Below are positions 1 through 8,583 of a stretch of DNA of 64,000 nucleotides, piece after piece; position 1 is the first letter of the stretch, and each line of letters begins with the position of its first letter. The translations under genes and the position numbers were made by a program. This stretch comes from Lachnospiraceae bacterium (GTDB lineage Bacteria; Bacillota; Clostridia; Lachnospirales; Lachnospiraceae), in the NCBI GenBank assembly GCA_017550165.1, contig JAFZQH010000006.1:1-64000 (forward strand), written 5' to 3'. The notes below the pieces were generated by a model. The model ran no database searches, was not told where the DNA came from, and saw only the letters and a program-made list of their open reading frames with translations.

Positions 1-39
1 GAGGCCTTTTTCAATAAAATCTGTTATACTGCTATACAT
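1..39 (-). CDS. start of an unidentified gene running off the left edge
   Basis: Only the first 13 codons lie in the window (MYSSITDFIEKGL). The start is supported by a strong GGAAGGAG ribosome site about 6 bases upstream of the ATG at 37-39. No function can be given from so few residues. The region around the ribosome site and start codon is perfectly complementary to a stretch 50 bases further upstream (98-108), which could hide the site in the mRNA. Confidence 0.5.
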   Translation of the reverse strand, partial: MYSSITDFIEKGL

Positions 40-108
40 AGAGAACTCCTTCCTGATTTTTTTGTTTTGTCCAAACAATACTTTATCATAAAAGAAAGAG
101 TTCTCTAT
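38..108 (-). promoter_or_regulatory. inverted repeat that could mask a ribosome site
   Basis: An 11-base perfect inverted repeat (ATAGAGAACTC at 38-48 and GAGTTCTCTAT at 98-108) flanks a smaller palindrome, TTGTTT/AAACAA at 62-67 and 73-78. In the minus-strand transcript the downstream arm covers the end of the Shine-Dalgarno and the start codon of the partial gene at 1-39. Whether the transcript starts upstream of 108 cannot be told, so an RNA role is inference. Confidence 0.35.
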
Positions 109-186
109 ATTTTAATTATCCGAATGTATCTCTACGCTACTTTCCGGTTCAGGGAGTTCCCCGATATTTCCCTTTTCCGGATCTTA

Positions 187-1086
187 TCACAGGTGGATCC
201 TATCCAGGAACTCTTTTGCTTTATCCGAAAGTTCCCTGTTATCTGCCTGCATGTACCCGAAGTAGACCTGCTTCTGGAATCCGTTGATGGTGGGGCCGAA
301 ATAGTCTTCGGCACCATCGGAATTCTTGGTCCAGTAGCTTCCGATGTAGCACATATCCGTATTTCTCAGTATCCGCAATATAAGGTGGTTACTGTTGGTA
401 CTCACTCTGCGGTTTATTGTCCATTTTCCCGTCCTGAACCCCTCATTTTCAAGTAAAAGCTCGTCAATGGAGAAATAATCATCCTCCTGGCGGACACATG
501 TGCATCCGTCAAGTTCTTCCGGTTCAATAATCTCCCTTCCCCAGAAGGGGCTCTTTTTGCCGCAGCTTACCAAAAGATCGCTTTCCAAAAGGGTTGTAAA
601 CTTAAGGTGGCGGTGCTCCGCCATATACGAGAATGCCGAAAGTCTGTTAGCGGGAACAAAAAGAAGGCCCAGGTCAAAATGCCTCATGGTAATGTAATTC
701 ATCATCTCTTCAATGCTGCATTCCATGTAATTAAGGGATATGTCGGCGTTCTCTTCCCGTGAAAGGAATTCTTCCATGGAATAGGCCAGGCGGCTGCTGG
801 AATTGACGGCTATCCGTAGCGTCTCGTTATTGTTCAGGCTGCAGGTTTCTTTTATGAGTTCTGCGTTCTTAAGGGTATTCTCTGCATAGAATCTGATCTT
901 CTCTCCGTCACCGGTCAGTTCGATCCCTGTCCCCGTCCTTTTGAAAAGCTTTACACCCAGTTCCCATTCCAGGTTCTTTATCACCTGGCTTACGTGAGGC
1001 TGGGTAGTATACAGCTCTTCCGCTGCCCCTGTCAGGGAACCCCGTTTAACACAGGCAAGAAAGTATTCTAAAGATTTTAGGTCCAT
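187..1086 (-). CDS. LysR-family transcriptional regulator
   Basis: This 299-residue protein has the standard LysR layout: an N-terminal winged helix-turn-helix in about residues 1-60, with the family pattern of an LEYF start, GSLTGAAEEL and TTQPHVSQVIKNLE, then an effector-binding domain. The start at 1086 is chosen because GGAGGAG lies about 9 bases upstream; longer in-frame starts reach into the divergent MATE gene without a better site. LysR proteins usually control a divergent neighbour, so the MATE exporter at 1190 is the natural candidate target. The inducer is unknown. Confidence 0.9.
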   Translation of the reverse strand: MDLKSLEYFLACVKRGSLTGAAEELYTTQPHVSQVIKNLEWELGVKLFKRTGTGIELTGDGEKIRFYAENTLKNAELIKETCSLNNNETLRIAVNSSSRLAYSMEEFLSREENADISLNYMECSIEEMMNYITMRHFDLGLLFVPANRLSAFSYMAEHRHLKFTTLLESDLLVSCGKKSPFWGREIIEPEELDGCTCVRQEDDYFSIDELLLENEGFRTGKWTINRRVSTNSNHLILRILRNTDMCYIGSYWTKNSDGAEDYFGPTINGFQKQVYFGYMQADNRELSDKAKEFLDRIHL

Positions 1087-1189
1087 GGTCCGGCTCCTCC
1101 ATAACATTTTCTTATATCCTACCATAAAAATCCCGGAATATCCACCTTTTTCGGCGAAAGATATAATGAAATTGAATAGGAGGTGCGTC

Positions 1190-2584
1190 ATGTCCAAGGT
1201 AGTTCATATGGAAAAAGGCCCTATAGGGAAAACACTGTTATTATTCGCCCTTCCCGTACTGATATCTCAGGTCCTTCAGGAATTATATAATATAACCGAC
1301 TGCGCCATCGTGGGGCATTTTGCAGGAGGCCTTTCCCTGGCAGCTACAGGCATAGCCGGCCTTCTTCTCTCCGTCTTCATCAACTTTTTTATCGGTTTTT
1401 CCTCGGGAGTATCTGTCGTAACAGGCCGCCTGTTCGGTAAGTACGACTACCCTGGTCTGAAAAAGACCATAAACTCCGTAATGCGGCTCACCATACTTAC
1501 AGGTATCATTGTAACTGTCTTAACATCTGCCCTAACAGGGTTGCTCCTCAAAGCATTAAACTGCCCTGAAGAAGTAGTTGCACCCGCATCCCTCTATCTT
1601 CATATATGCGCCTTCGGGCTGAGCGCCCAGCTGATCTATAATGTCGGCGCCGCAATACTCCGTTCCCTTGGGGATACAAGAGCGCCTTTGATGTGTTTCT
1701 TCTTCTCATGTATCACCAATCTTACGCTGGATATCCTTTTTGTTATCGTGCTCAAAATGGGTATAGCCGGGGCAGCCACTGCAACTCTTATATCTCAGTG
1801 GCTTCTGGCTGTGATGATCTTTGTAAGGCTAAAGGGGCTCGGAGAAGAGTGTTCCCTTGAACTCAGAGGAGAGCATCTCTCCCTCAAGGAACTGCTGGAT
1901 ATCTTGAGAACCGGCATCCCCGCCGGGTTACAGGCGCTTTTCATGAGCATATCATCCCTGCTTCTCCAGACCTGCATCAACAGCTTTGGGCCTGCTGCCG
2001 TAGCCGGAATGACCTGCTATGCCAAGCTGGAGGGTCTCGTATACTTTCCCGCCTTTTCATACGGAATAGCCCTAACAGGATTTGTGGGACAAAACTATGG
2101 CGCCGGACGGATGGACCGTATACAGGAGGCCGTACGGATAAGCAACAGGCTTATGTGGGCAGTGATCATGCCCTTAAGTCTTATCGTTGCTTTTGCCTCA
2201 CCCGTCCTCCTCAGGGTATTTACAAACGATCCCGATATCATTTTCAATGCCCATGAAGCTCTGATATGGAATATGCCGCCCTATGTCATATATGCCATGA
2301 ACCAGGTATATTTAGGAGCTATTAAGGGAAAGGGCCGGACTTTCTACCCCATGATCTGTACCCTCATATGTTACAGCATCTTCAGAGTTTTATGGTGTAA
2401 TGCCCTGATACCCGTATTCAATACAATGATAGTGGTATACCTAAGCTATGACGTCAGCTTCTTCCTGATGCTCTTCATGCTCCTGCCGGTGTACCGTTCC
2501 GAGTTTTTCATGAGACAAGGGGACGGTGCTTTTGTCTCACTCTGCCGGAAGCAGCAGCGTAAACTCAGTGATATTATCACCTGA
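1190..2584 (+). CDS. MATE-family multidrug/sodium antiporter
   Basis: The 464-residue protein is a polytopic membrane protein of the MATE family, which exports cationic drugs or metabolites in exchange for Na+ or H+. The N-terminus (GPIGKTLLLFALPVLISQ) and the repeat of the same pattern in the second half are typical, as is the length. The start at 1190 follows AGGAGG by 7 bases. The C-terminus is unusual: its last 25 or so residues run through a dispersed palindromic element at 2511-2539, giving the tail RQGDGAFVS, and overlap the 3' end of the convergent histidine kinase gene by 48 bases. The ancestral C-terminus has probably been replaced by the element. Confidence 0.9.
   Translation: MSKVVHMEKGPIGKTLLLFALPVLISQVLQELYNITDCAIVGHFAGGLSLAATGIAGLLLSVFINFFIGFSSGVSVVTGRLFGKYDYPGLKKTINSVMRLTILTGIIVTVLTSALTGLLLKALNCPEEVVAPASLYLHICAFGLSAQLIYNVGAAILRSLGDTRAPLMCFFFSCITNLTLDILFVIVLKMGIAGAATATLISQWLLAVMIFVRLKGLGEECSLELRGEHLSLKELLDILRTGIPAGLQALFMSISSLLLQTCINSFGPAAVAGMTCYAKLEGLVYFPAFSYGIALTGFVGQNYGAGRMDRIQEAVRISNRLMWAVIMPLSLIVAFASPVLLRVFTNDPDIIFNAHEALIWNMPPYVIYAMNQVYLGAIKGKGRTFYPMICTLICYSIFRVLWCNALIPVFNTMIVVYLSYDVSFFLMLFMLLPVYRSEFFMRQGDGAFVSLCRKQQRKLSDIIT
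2511..2539. repeat. TGAGAC palindromic element, copy 1
   Basis: A 29-base element, TGAGACAA...TTGTCTCA, with perfect 8-base ends and a GGGGACGGTGC core. It is coding on both strands: in the MATE gene it encodes RQGDGAFVS, and on the minus strand its terminal TGA is the stop codon of the histidine kinase. It matches the copies near 9082, 10352, 51487 and 52201. Confidence 0.85.
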
Positions 2585-3778
2585 TGTTACCGAAATGCTT
2601 CCGCCGTTTTTTTCTGCCAGACCCTTGGCTATGGCAAGCCCCAGACCGTAGCTTTTATCTTTATAGGTTCGGGATTCATCCACCTTATAGAAACGGTCGA
2701 AAAGGTGGGGGATGGCCTCGGTTGGGATATCTTCACCGGGGTTTATCACCCGCAGCCTGGCCATGGACATTGCCCTGTCTAAGGATACCTGTATCCTTCC
2801 GCCTTCAGATGAATGCTTGATGGCGTTGTCGATGAGGATTGCCGCAAGCTGTTCCACCTCTCTTCTGTTACCCTTGATACTGATGCCGTCAGGCGCATCC
2901 GTTTCAAGTAAAAGGCCCTGTTCAAAGGCCACGCTTTCAAAGGGAAGGGCCGCTGCCATAACGGCTTCCGCCGCATCAAAGGGCTCTTTGGGCCCTGCCT
3001 CGCCCTTTTCTTTTGCTTCCTCGATATTGGAAAGCATAAGAAGCTCATTTACAAGTCCGGACATACGAGCGGACTGTTCTTTTATATAATCCAGCCACTT
3101 GTTTTGTCCGATGGATTGCTCCAATACAGAAGCATTGGCATCTATGACGGCAAGAGGGGTCTTGAGTTCATGACTTGCATCAGCAACAAAACGCTTCTGC
3201 ATCTGCATATTCTCATCCACGGGTTTTACAATGGCCTTAGCCAAAGCAAAGGCCAAAAAGGCAAAAAGAGCGCATGCCAGGATGAATAATGCCAGTGAAA
3301 GCAAGGCTGTATCCAAACTTTCCTTTCTCAGAGACGCTGCATCAAGAATGGATATTCCGGTTCCGAGTTCAGTGGCAAATGCTTTGTATTCCCAGCCGTT
3401 TATGCTGCCCTGACCGTCTTTGTCTGCCAGGGCAGCCTCTGCGATAGCCTTAATGGTCTGATCATCCATCTGAGCCGCGCAACCCATCTTATTATCTACG
3501 ATCCCATCTGCGTTCATCATAAATACGCCCAGTTCACCTTCGGAAACCGAGCGCAGCAACTCCGATCTGCCTTTTCCGTCACCACGGCCGTTGCCGTGTC
3601 CCTTCTCATTGCCGTTGCCGGAGCGGACCAGGGTAAGGGCGGTATCCAGGATAGATTCCTTCTTTGAAGCTGTCTGGATAAGCCCCAGGATATTAATGGC
3701 TATGAGGATGGCCAGCAGGACTCCGGCAGCGCTTATCAGAATGCTCCAAAAAACTTTTTGTCTGAGGGTTTTTATCAT
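2537..3778 (-). CDS. sensor histidine kinase
   Basis: This 413-residue membrane kinase has a transmembrane helix at about 12-35, an extracytoplasmic sensor of about 115 residues, a second helix at about 155-184, a HisKA dimerisation domain with the phospho-accepting His203 in ASHELKTP, and a HATPase domain (N box DNAIKHS, G box YGLGLAIAKG). Residues 53-72 of the sensor are a Gly/Asn/Lys/Arg/His-rich tract. The start overlaps the response regulator stop as ATGA, so the pair is co-translated. The genes sit divergently beside the VTC operon at 4622-8573, the likely target. The stop codon lies inside a dispersed palindromic element. Confidence 0.93.
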   Translation of the reverse strand: MIKTLRQKVFWSILISAAGVLLAILIAINILGLIQTASKKESILDTALTLVRSGNGNEKGHGNGRGDGKGRSELLRSVSEGELGVFMMNADGIVDNKMGCAAQMDDQTIKAIAEAALADKDGQGSINGWEYKAFATELGTGISILDAASLRKESLDTALLSLALFILACALFAFLAFALAKAIVKPVDENMQMQKRFVADASHELKTPLAVIDANASVLEQSIGQNKWLDYIKEQSARMSGLVNELLMLSNIEEAKEKGEAGPKEPFDAAEAVMAAALPFESVAFEQGLLLETDAPDGISIKGNRREVEQLAAILIDNAIKHSSEGGRIQVSLDRAMSMARLRVINPGEDIPTEAIPHLFDRFYKVDESRTYKDKSYGLGLAIAKGLAEKNGGSISVTSGDNITEFTLLLPAE

Positions 3779-4461
3779 GTGGCGCTCACCTCCAACTCAT
3801 ATCCTACACCCCGGACAGAACTGATCTTTGACCCGGATTGGACAAATTTTATCTTTTTTCGTAAGAATGATACGTATACATCTACATTATTGTATTCCGC
3901 ATCTGATTCATATCCCCATACTCTCTGTGTGATCTGTTCCCTGGAGAGGATCTGGGAAGCATTTCTCATAAAGTACTCCATTAATTGATACTCTTTTGCT
4001 CCCAAACGGACCGAACGGTCGCTGCCGGTGCAAAAGAGGGTATATGTCTGAGGGTCCAGTATGAGATCCCCTGTCTTAAGGCGGTTATCGACGGTGCCGC
4101 CCGAGCCTCGGCGTGAGACCATACGGATCCGGGCAAGAAGCTCAGGCATGGCAAAGGGCTTGGTCAGGTAATCATCAGCCCCAAGGTCCATTCCGCTAAC
4201 CTTGTCTTCCACTGTACTGCGGGCTGTGAGCATGATCACCGGTACATCTATTCCCTGGGACCTGATCCTTCGAAGGACCTCCATCCCATCAAATACGGGC
4301 AGCATGATATCAAGCAGCACCAGATCGTAAAGACCGGTACATATCATGGAATATCCTTCTTCACCGTCTGCTGCGCCGTCAGCCAGATAGCCTTCTCCGT
4401 TCAGGGAACGGATCAATGCTTCTCTCAGGCCCTCTTCATCTTCAATAATAAGAATCTTCAT
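3775..4461 (-). CDS. OmpR-type response regulator
   Basis: The 228-residue protein has a receiver domain with acidic residues in IIEDEE, the phospho-accepting Asp51 in LLDIMLP, a Thr/Ala switch (MLTARS) and Lys in TKPF, followed by a winged-helix DNA-binding domain from about residue 130. It is the partner of the overlapping histidine kinase. The 160-base gap to the divergent VTC operon carries repeated ATTGAA/TTCAAT sequences that could be its binding site. This is a well-known architecture; the stimulus is unknown. Confidence 0.95.
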   Translation of the reverse strand: MKILIIEDEEGLREALIRSLNGEGYLADGAADGEEGYSMICTGLYDLVLLDIMLPVFDGMEVLRRIRSQGIDVPVIMLTARSTVEDKVSGMDLGADDYLTKPFAMPELLARIRMVSRRGSGGTVDNRLKTGDLILDPQTYTLFCTGSDRSVRLGAKEYQLMEYFMRNASQILSREQITQRVWGYESDAEYNNVDVYVSFLRKKIKFVQSGSKISSVRGVGYELEVSAT

Positions 4462-4521
4462 GTGATCTTCTCGCTTTCAACTGTATATTTGGGTTATATC
4501 TAAGTCTGATTATACAGCAGA

Positions 4522-4576
4522 ACATTGAAATAGTATTGAAAATATTTTTTATATTCTTCAATGATCATTCAATCTT
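4522..4576. promoter_or_regulatory. ATTGAA repeats between the two-component genes and the VTC operon
   Basis: The divergent gap carries two direct ATTGAAA copies spaced 11 bases apart (4524-4530 and 4535-4541) and two inverted copies TTCAAT (4557-4562 and 4568-4573). OmpR-type regulators bind direct repeats with roughly one-turn spacing, so these are candidate sites. A TTGAAA at 4525 could also act as a -35 box, but no well-spaced -10 box was found. Confidence 0.4.
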
Positions 4577-4621
4577 CAGGCATTATGCTGGGACCATGAA
4601 GACGACGGGAGGCGAAGAAAT

Positions 4622-5359
4622 ATGGCAATTTCGGTAATGAAGAGATACGAACTGAAATATCTGATGGATGAAGGCCAGGCAGATGCTCTTCGTAAAGAAC
4701 TTGAGAAACATATGAGAATTGATGAATACGGCAGGACATCCATTGCATCCCTGTATTATGATACACCGGATGCCCGGCTGATCAGGACCGCATTGGAAAA
4801 GCCTGCTTATAAGGAAAAAATACGTCTCAGATCCTATGGGCTTGCAACAGAAGAGTCCCCGGTATTTCTGGAGTTAAAGAGAAAATATGACGGGGTCGTA
4901 TATAAAAGAAGGATCACTTCCACCATACCGGATATACGGAGATTTTTTGAGGGAAAAGATATAGAAGGCGACAATGCACAGATACAAAAAGAACTGAAAT
5001 ACTTCCGTGACTATTATGGATCTTTGTCTCCTTCCTGTCTTATCATTTATGACCGCACAGCGTATTTTGAGCCGGACGGGGACTTGAGGCTGACCATAGA
5101 TCACAAGCCGAGGTACAGGATAAATGACCTGACGCTGACGAAGTCTCTGGATGGGATACCACTCCTGAAAGAAGGATGGAGCATCTTGGAGGTTAAGGTA
5201 CAGGGGGCCATGCCACTCTGGCTCTCATCCGTTCTGAGCGAAGAAAGGATATATAAGAGCAGTTTTTCAAAATACGGTGAAGCTTATCGACTTGAGCTTG
5301 AAAAGAAAATGGAAAACACATTGGAGTTTACAGTACCGGCACTATTCGGTGTTGCGTAA
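4622..5359 (+). CDS. VTC-domain protein, polyphosphate polymerase-like
   Basis: A 245-residue cytoplasmic protein of the VTC family (the catalytic domain of the yeast Vtc4 polyphosphate polymerase, related to the CYTH/triphosphate tunnel fold). Family landmarks visible are KRYELKYLM at the start, SLYYDTPD, the basic strand KIRLRSYG, FLELKRK, the YDRTAYF strand with LRLTID following, and ILEVKV. These give the alternating basic and acidic residues lining the tunnel that in Vtc4 binds ATP and the phosphate chain. The start follows GGGAGG. It is the first gene of a four-gene operon with a DUF4956 membrane protein 18 bases downstream. Polymerase activity is known for the eukaryotic family member and is inferred here. 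Confidence 0.85.
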   Translation: MAISVMKRYELKYLMDEGQADALRKELEKHMRIDEYGRTSIASLYYDTPDARLIRTALEKPAYKEKIRLRSYGLATEESPVFLELKRKYDGVVYKRRITSTIPDIRRFFEGKDIEGDNAQIQKELKYFRDYYGSLSPSCLIIYDRTAYFEPDGDLRLTIDHKPRYRINDLTLTKSLDGIPLLKEGWSILEVKVQGAMPLWLSSVLSEERIYKSSFSKYGEAYRLELEKKMENTLEFTVPALFGVA

Positions 5360-5377
5360 TAGAAAGGAGAATGCAGT

Positions 5378-6049
5378 ATGTTTAATTCGATTTATTCTGC
5401 GGTTGTTACCCCGATCCAGTTTTTTATGATGGCCGGTGCTGCCATAATCTCAGGTCTCGTCTATTCATGGATCATGAGCTTTAGAGTAAGCTCCACAAAG
5501 AGATTTTTCATAGTAAGCGCCCTGATCCCCTTTGTTGTAGGTGCCGTGATCACCTTTGTTAACGGGAACATCGGGGCCGGAGTTGCCATCGGCGGAGCTT
5601 TCAGCCTTATCCGTTTCAGGTCTGCCCAGGGCAGCGCTGATGAGATCTCAACGATCCTGGCGGCAATGGGAGCGGGAATTGCCTTCGGTATGGGGTATAT
5701 CGCTTACGGAGTGATCATTCTGCTGGGAATTTCAATACTCTTCCTTATCATAAGTAATGTGAACATTTTTGAACACGGGAAAACCATACCTGATCGTCTC
5801 CTTCGCATCACCATCCCGGAATCTTTGGAATACAATGGTGTCTTTGATGATCTGTTCGCCCGTTATCTAAGGAAAGCGGAAAGCATGGGGGTAAAGACCA
5901 CAGCCATGGGCAGCATGTTCCGTCTTTCTTACAGGATCCAAATGGCTGATCCGGCAGATGAGAAAGCATTTATCGATGATCTTCGGACAAGAAACGGAAA
6001 CCTTGAAATATCCATTCTTCCATACATGGAACAGACAAATCAGTTATAA
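5378..6049 (+). CDS. DUF4956 integral membrane protein
   Basis: A 223-residue protein with about four transmembrane helices in the first 130 residues, including a glycine-rich conserved segment (GAGVAIGGAFSLIRFRS) typical of DUF4956, and a soluble C-terminal domain from about 135. In many bacteria DUF4956 genes stand directly beside VTC-domain genes, which suggests a complex in which VTC makes a polymer and DUF4956 anchors or translocates it. That role is an inference; no biochemical function is established. It follows an AAAGGAG ribosome site and is translationally close to the upstream gene. Confidence 0.8.
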   Translation: MFNSIYSAVVTPIQFFMMAGAAIISGLVYSWIMSFRVSSTKRFFIVSALIPFVVGAVITFVNGNIGAGVAIGGAFSLIRFRSAQGSADEISTILAAMGAGIAFGMGYIAYGVIILLGISILFLIISNVNIFEHGKTIPDRLLRITIPESLEYNGVFDDLFARYLRKAESMGVKTTAMGSMFRLSYRIQMADPADEKAFIDDLRTRNGNLEISILPYMEQTNQL

Positions 6050-6072
6050 TATAGGAAAGAGAGGACAAGACT

Positions 6073-7311
6073 ATGAAGAAAACAAGGCGCGCTGCAGCGA
6101 CAGCGATAACTATCATGATGATGACGGCACTTATAGGCGGATGCACCGGCACCGGCAATTCAGCGAGCTCAGCGGCTTCCAACTCGAGTCAGACAAAAGC
6201 GGAAACTGCATCTTACTCCGGTTCAACTGCCTCTGTTGCGACAGTAACTTCGGCAGAAAGTGACCTCTTTACAAGCCGGGATCTTGAGCAGGCGGCCGAC
6301 CTAAGCCAGGCAAAGGAGATCACTGTAAGCAGCGGGGGATCTGTATCCATCACCGAAGCAGGGACTTATGTCTTAAGCGGCAATGCGGAGAACGCTTCCG
6401 TAGTAGTAGAGGCCGGGGATGATGATAAGGTCCAGCTGGTCTTAAAGGACCTTAAGATCACCAACACCCACCAGGCCTGTATACTGGTAGAGAATGCAGA
6501 CAAGGTATTCATCACATCTGCAGAGGGCAGTGACAATAGCCTTACCGTAAGCGGTAAATTTACTGATGATAACGATGCCGTTATCTTTTCAAAAGATGAT
6601 CTGGTATTAAACGGCCTTGGAAAAGTGACTGTAAGTTCAACCAAGGACGGTATCCGAAGCAATGATGACCTTAAAGCCACAGGAGGTACATGGATCATAA
6701 CTGCAGAGGATACCGCAATTAAGGCTCATGAGGGCATATACGCTTGCTCCGGAGTATACGAACTGACTGCCGGAAGTGACGGTCTTCATGCAGAGAACAA
6801 TGATGATGATACCAAGGGAGATATCATTATAAAAGGTGGTAATTACTCCATTAAGGCCGGGGATGACGGCATACACGGAACCACCGGTGTCACCGTAGAC
6901 GGCGGTTGCCTGACCATTACAGCAGGAGAAGGCATTGAGGCCACACAAGTCCTGATAAATGATGGGGTCCTTGATATAACGGCTTCAGATGACGGTATTA
7001 ACGCAGGACAAAAGTCCAAGTCCATGGATGTGAAGATAGAGATAGGCGGTGGTGATATCACGGTTGTTATGGGTAGCGGTGACACTGACGGCATCGACTC
7101 CAATGGTGATCTGATCATTACAGGCGGTACAATAAACGTTACGGCCCAGTCTCCCTTCGATTATGACGGCAACTGCACCCACACCGGCGGCAAGATCATC
7201 GTTAACGGAACTGAAACCGACACCATAACCAATCAGATGATGGGCGGCCATGGTGGCCGTGGCGGCCAGATGGGTGAGCAAACAGGAAATTTCGGAGGTA
7301 AGCAGAGATGA
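6073..7311 (+). CDS. beta-helix carbohydrate-binding lipoprotein (Cthe_2159-like)
   Basis: This 412-residue protein has a lipoprotein signal peptide ending in LIGGC (lipidated Cys24), a Ser/Thr-rich linker to about 80, then many short repeats of the form GDDGIHG, DGINAG and GIDSNGD. These match the Cthe_2159-type right-handed beta-helix family, reported to bind polygalacturonate and calcium; Asp-rich turns here fit calcium binding. The tail is Gly/His/Arg-rich (GGHGGRGGQMG). It overlaps the next gene by 4 bases. In other genomes a CotH-type spore kinase gene often fills the position beside VTC/DUF4956. What it binds here is unknown. Confidence 0.82.
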   Translation: MKKTRRAAATAITIMMMTALIGGCTGTGNSASSAASNSSQTKAETASYSGSTASVATVTSAESDLFTSRDLEQAADLSQAKEITVSSGGSVSITEAGTYVLSGNAENASVVVEAGDDDKVQLVLKDLKITNTHQACILVENADKVFITSAEGSDNSLTVSGKFTDDNDAVIFSKDDLVLNGLGKVTVSSTKDGIRSNDDLKATGGTWIITAEDTAIKAHEGIYACSGVYELTAGSDGLHAENNDDDTKGDIIIKGGNYSIKAGDDGIHGTTGVTVDGGCLTITAGEGIEATQVLINDGVLDITASDDGINAGQKSKSMDVKIEIGGGDITVVMGSGDTDGIDSNGDLIITGGTINVTAQSPFDYDGNCTHTGGKIIVNGTETDTITNQMMGGHGGRGGQMGEQTGNFGGKQR

Positions 7312-8573
7312 GCATGCAAAAGATCCGAGTCGGGATCCAGATCCTTGGTTTTATACTAATACCGGAACTCTTCATTTCCATCTTCGGGGCCATAGAAGAG
7401 ATATATAAGGCAGTTATAAGCGGTAGCTTTGCATTGGCAGCTCTGTGGCCTGATATCCTGCTTATTGCCGTAGTTGTCATTGCAACGGTAATATGGGGCA
7501 GATTCTTCTGCGGTTTCCTATGCTCCTTTGGCGCCATGCAGGATCTGTTATATCTGGCAGGAAAGCATTTGCCCTTTAAACCTCATTTACCGGAGAAAGC
7601 GGACAGGGTCCTTAAATACTTAAAGTATGCCGTATTACTCTTCATCGTATTGGGCATTTGGACCTTCGCCCTTCCCGGAGATATGGTATGGAGCCCCTGG
7701 ACTGTATTCGGAATGTATGCAGCTTTCTGGAAAGGGCTGCCGGCACAGGCGGTATTTCTGTCACTGGGAGGAGCATTACTCCTTATCACTATGGCAGGCT
7801 CCCTCTTTGTTGAGAGATTCTTCTGTAAGTATCTGTGCCCTATGGGTGCTGTATTTGCCCTCCTTTCCCGCTTCAGGGTCTTTAGGATAAAAAAGCCCGC
7901 GGGAGAATGCGGGAACTGCAGGTCCTGCACCGGAAAATGCTCCATGTCCATTCCCTTATACAAATATGAAAGGGTTGATTCCGGAGAGTGCATTAACTGC
8001 ATGAAATGCACTGAAAGCTGTCCAAGGCAAAATGTTAGATTGGCTCCGGCTCCCCTGGTAACAGGCCTGGTTGCAGCTGCTGCAGTAGCAGGTGTATCCA
8101 TGGTGGGGAGCCTACCCACGCCGGTATTTGCCGGAGAGGCATCGGAAAGTTCCTCAGTGGCTGAAACGGAAGCGAACGTGTTAAAGGACGGAACATATAC
8201 CGGATCGGGCTCGGGGTTCAGAGGCGAGACTTCCGTATCCGTTAAGGTTGAGTCCGGGAAAATAACGGATATCTCGGTTGAATCATACAGCGATGATAAG
8301 AAGTATTTTGATAAGGCAGAAAGCAGGATCATCTCCGAGATAATAGAGACTCAGAGTACTGAGGTTGATACTGTAGGCGGTGCAACTTACAGCAGCAAGG
8401 GAATAATCAGTGCTGTTGATAATGCCCTTGTGGCTGCGGGCAAGACCCCTTCAGTCAGCAAAGAGACCCAGCCGGAGAGTACCATGGTCGCACCGACTGA
8501 GCACAAACATGAAAGGAATGGTGACGGGAATGGTGAAAGAAACGGTGAAGGAAGGAGGAAAAAGCAACGATAA
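7308..8573 (+). CDS. membrane 4Fe-4S protein with FMN-binding domain
   Basis: A 421-residue NapH/NosR-like electron-transfer protein. It has about four or five membrane helices with paired CxxxC motifs at their ends (C68/C72 and C173/C177), two ferredoxin-type 4Fe-4S clusters (C201, C204, C207, C211 and C228, C231, C234, C238), a further hydrophobic helix at about 248-270 and an exported FMN-binding domain at about 291-375 with the covalent-flavin-type threonine in GGATYS (T360). It should carry electrons across the membrane to a surface flavin, as in RnfG/NqrC and extracellular electron transfer proteins. The tail is low-complexity and basic (NGDGNGERNGEGRR). It is the last gene of the VTC operon; its electron acceptor is unknown. 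Confidence 0.85.
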   Translation: MSMQKIRVGIQILGFILIPELFISIFGAIEEIYKAVISGSFALAALWPDILLIAVVVIATVIWGRFFCGFLCSFGAMQDLLYLAGKHLPFKPHLPEKADRVLKYLKYAVLLFIVLGIWTFALPGDMVWSPWTVFGMYAAFWKGLPAQAVFLSLGGALLLITMAGSLFVERFFCKYLCPMGAVFALLSRFRVFRIKKPAGECGNCRSCTGKCSMSIPLYKYERVDSGECINCMKCTESCPRQNVRLAPAPLVTGLVAAAAVAGVSMVGSLPTPVFAGEASESSSVAETEANVLKDGTYTGSGSGFRGETSVSVKVESGKITDISVESYSDDKKYFDKAESRIISEIIETQSTEVDTVGGATYSSKGIISAVDNALVAAGKTPSVSKETQPESTMVAPTEHKHERNGDGNGERNGEGRRKKQR

Positions 8574-8583
8574 TGTGACAGTC

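Noticed and set aside
1085-1189. Longer N-terminus for the first MATE protein
   Set aside because: The extra residues have no hydrophobic or family pattern, and the ATG at 1190 has a strong AGGAGG site.
7202-8332. Long reading frames opposite the lipoprotein and Fe-S/FMN genes
   Set aside because: They lie wholly inside well-supported genes on the other strand, have no ribosome site and show no family features.
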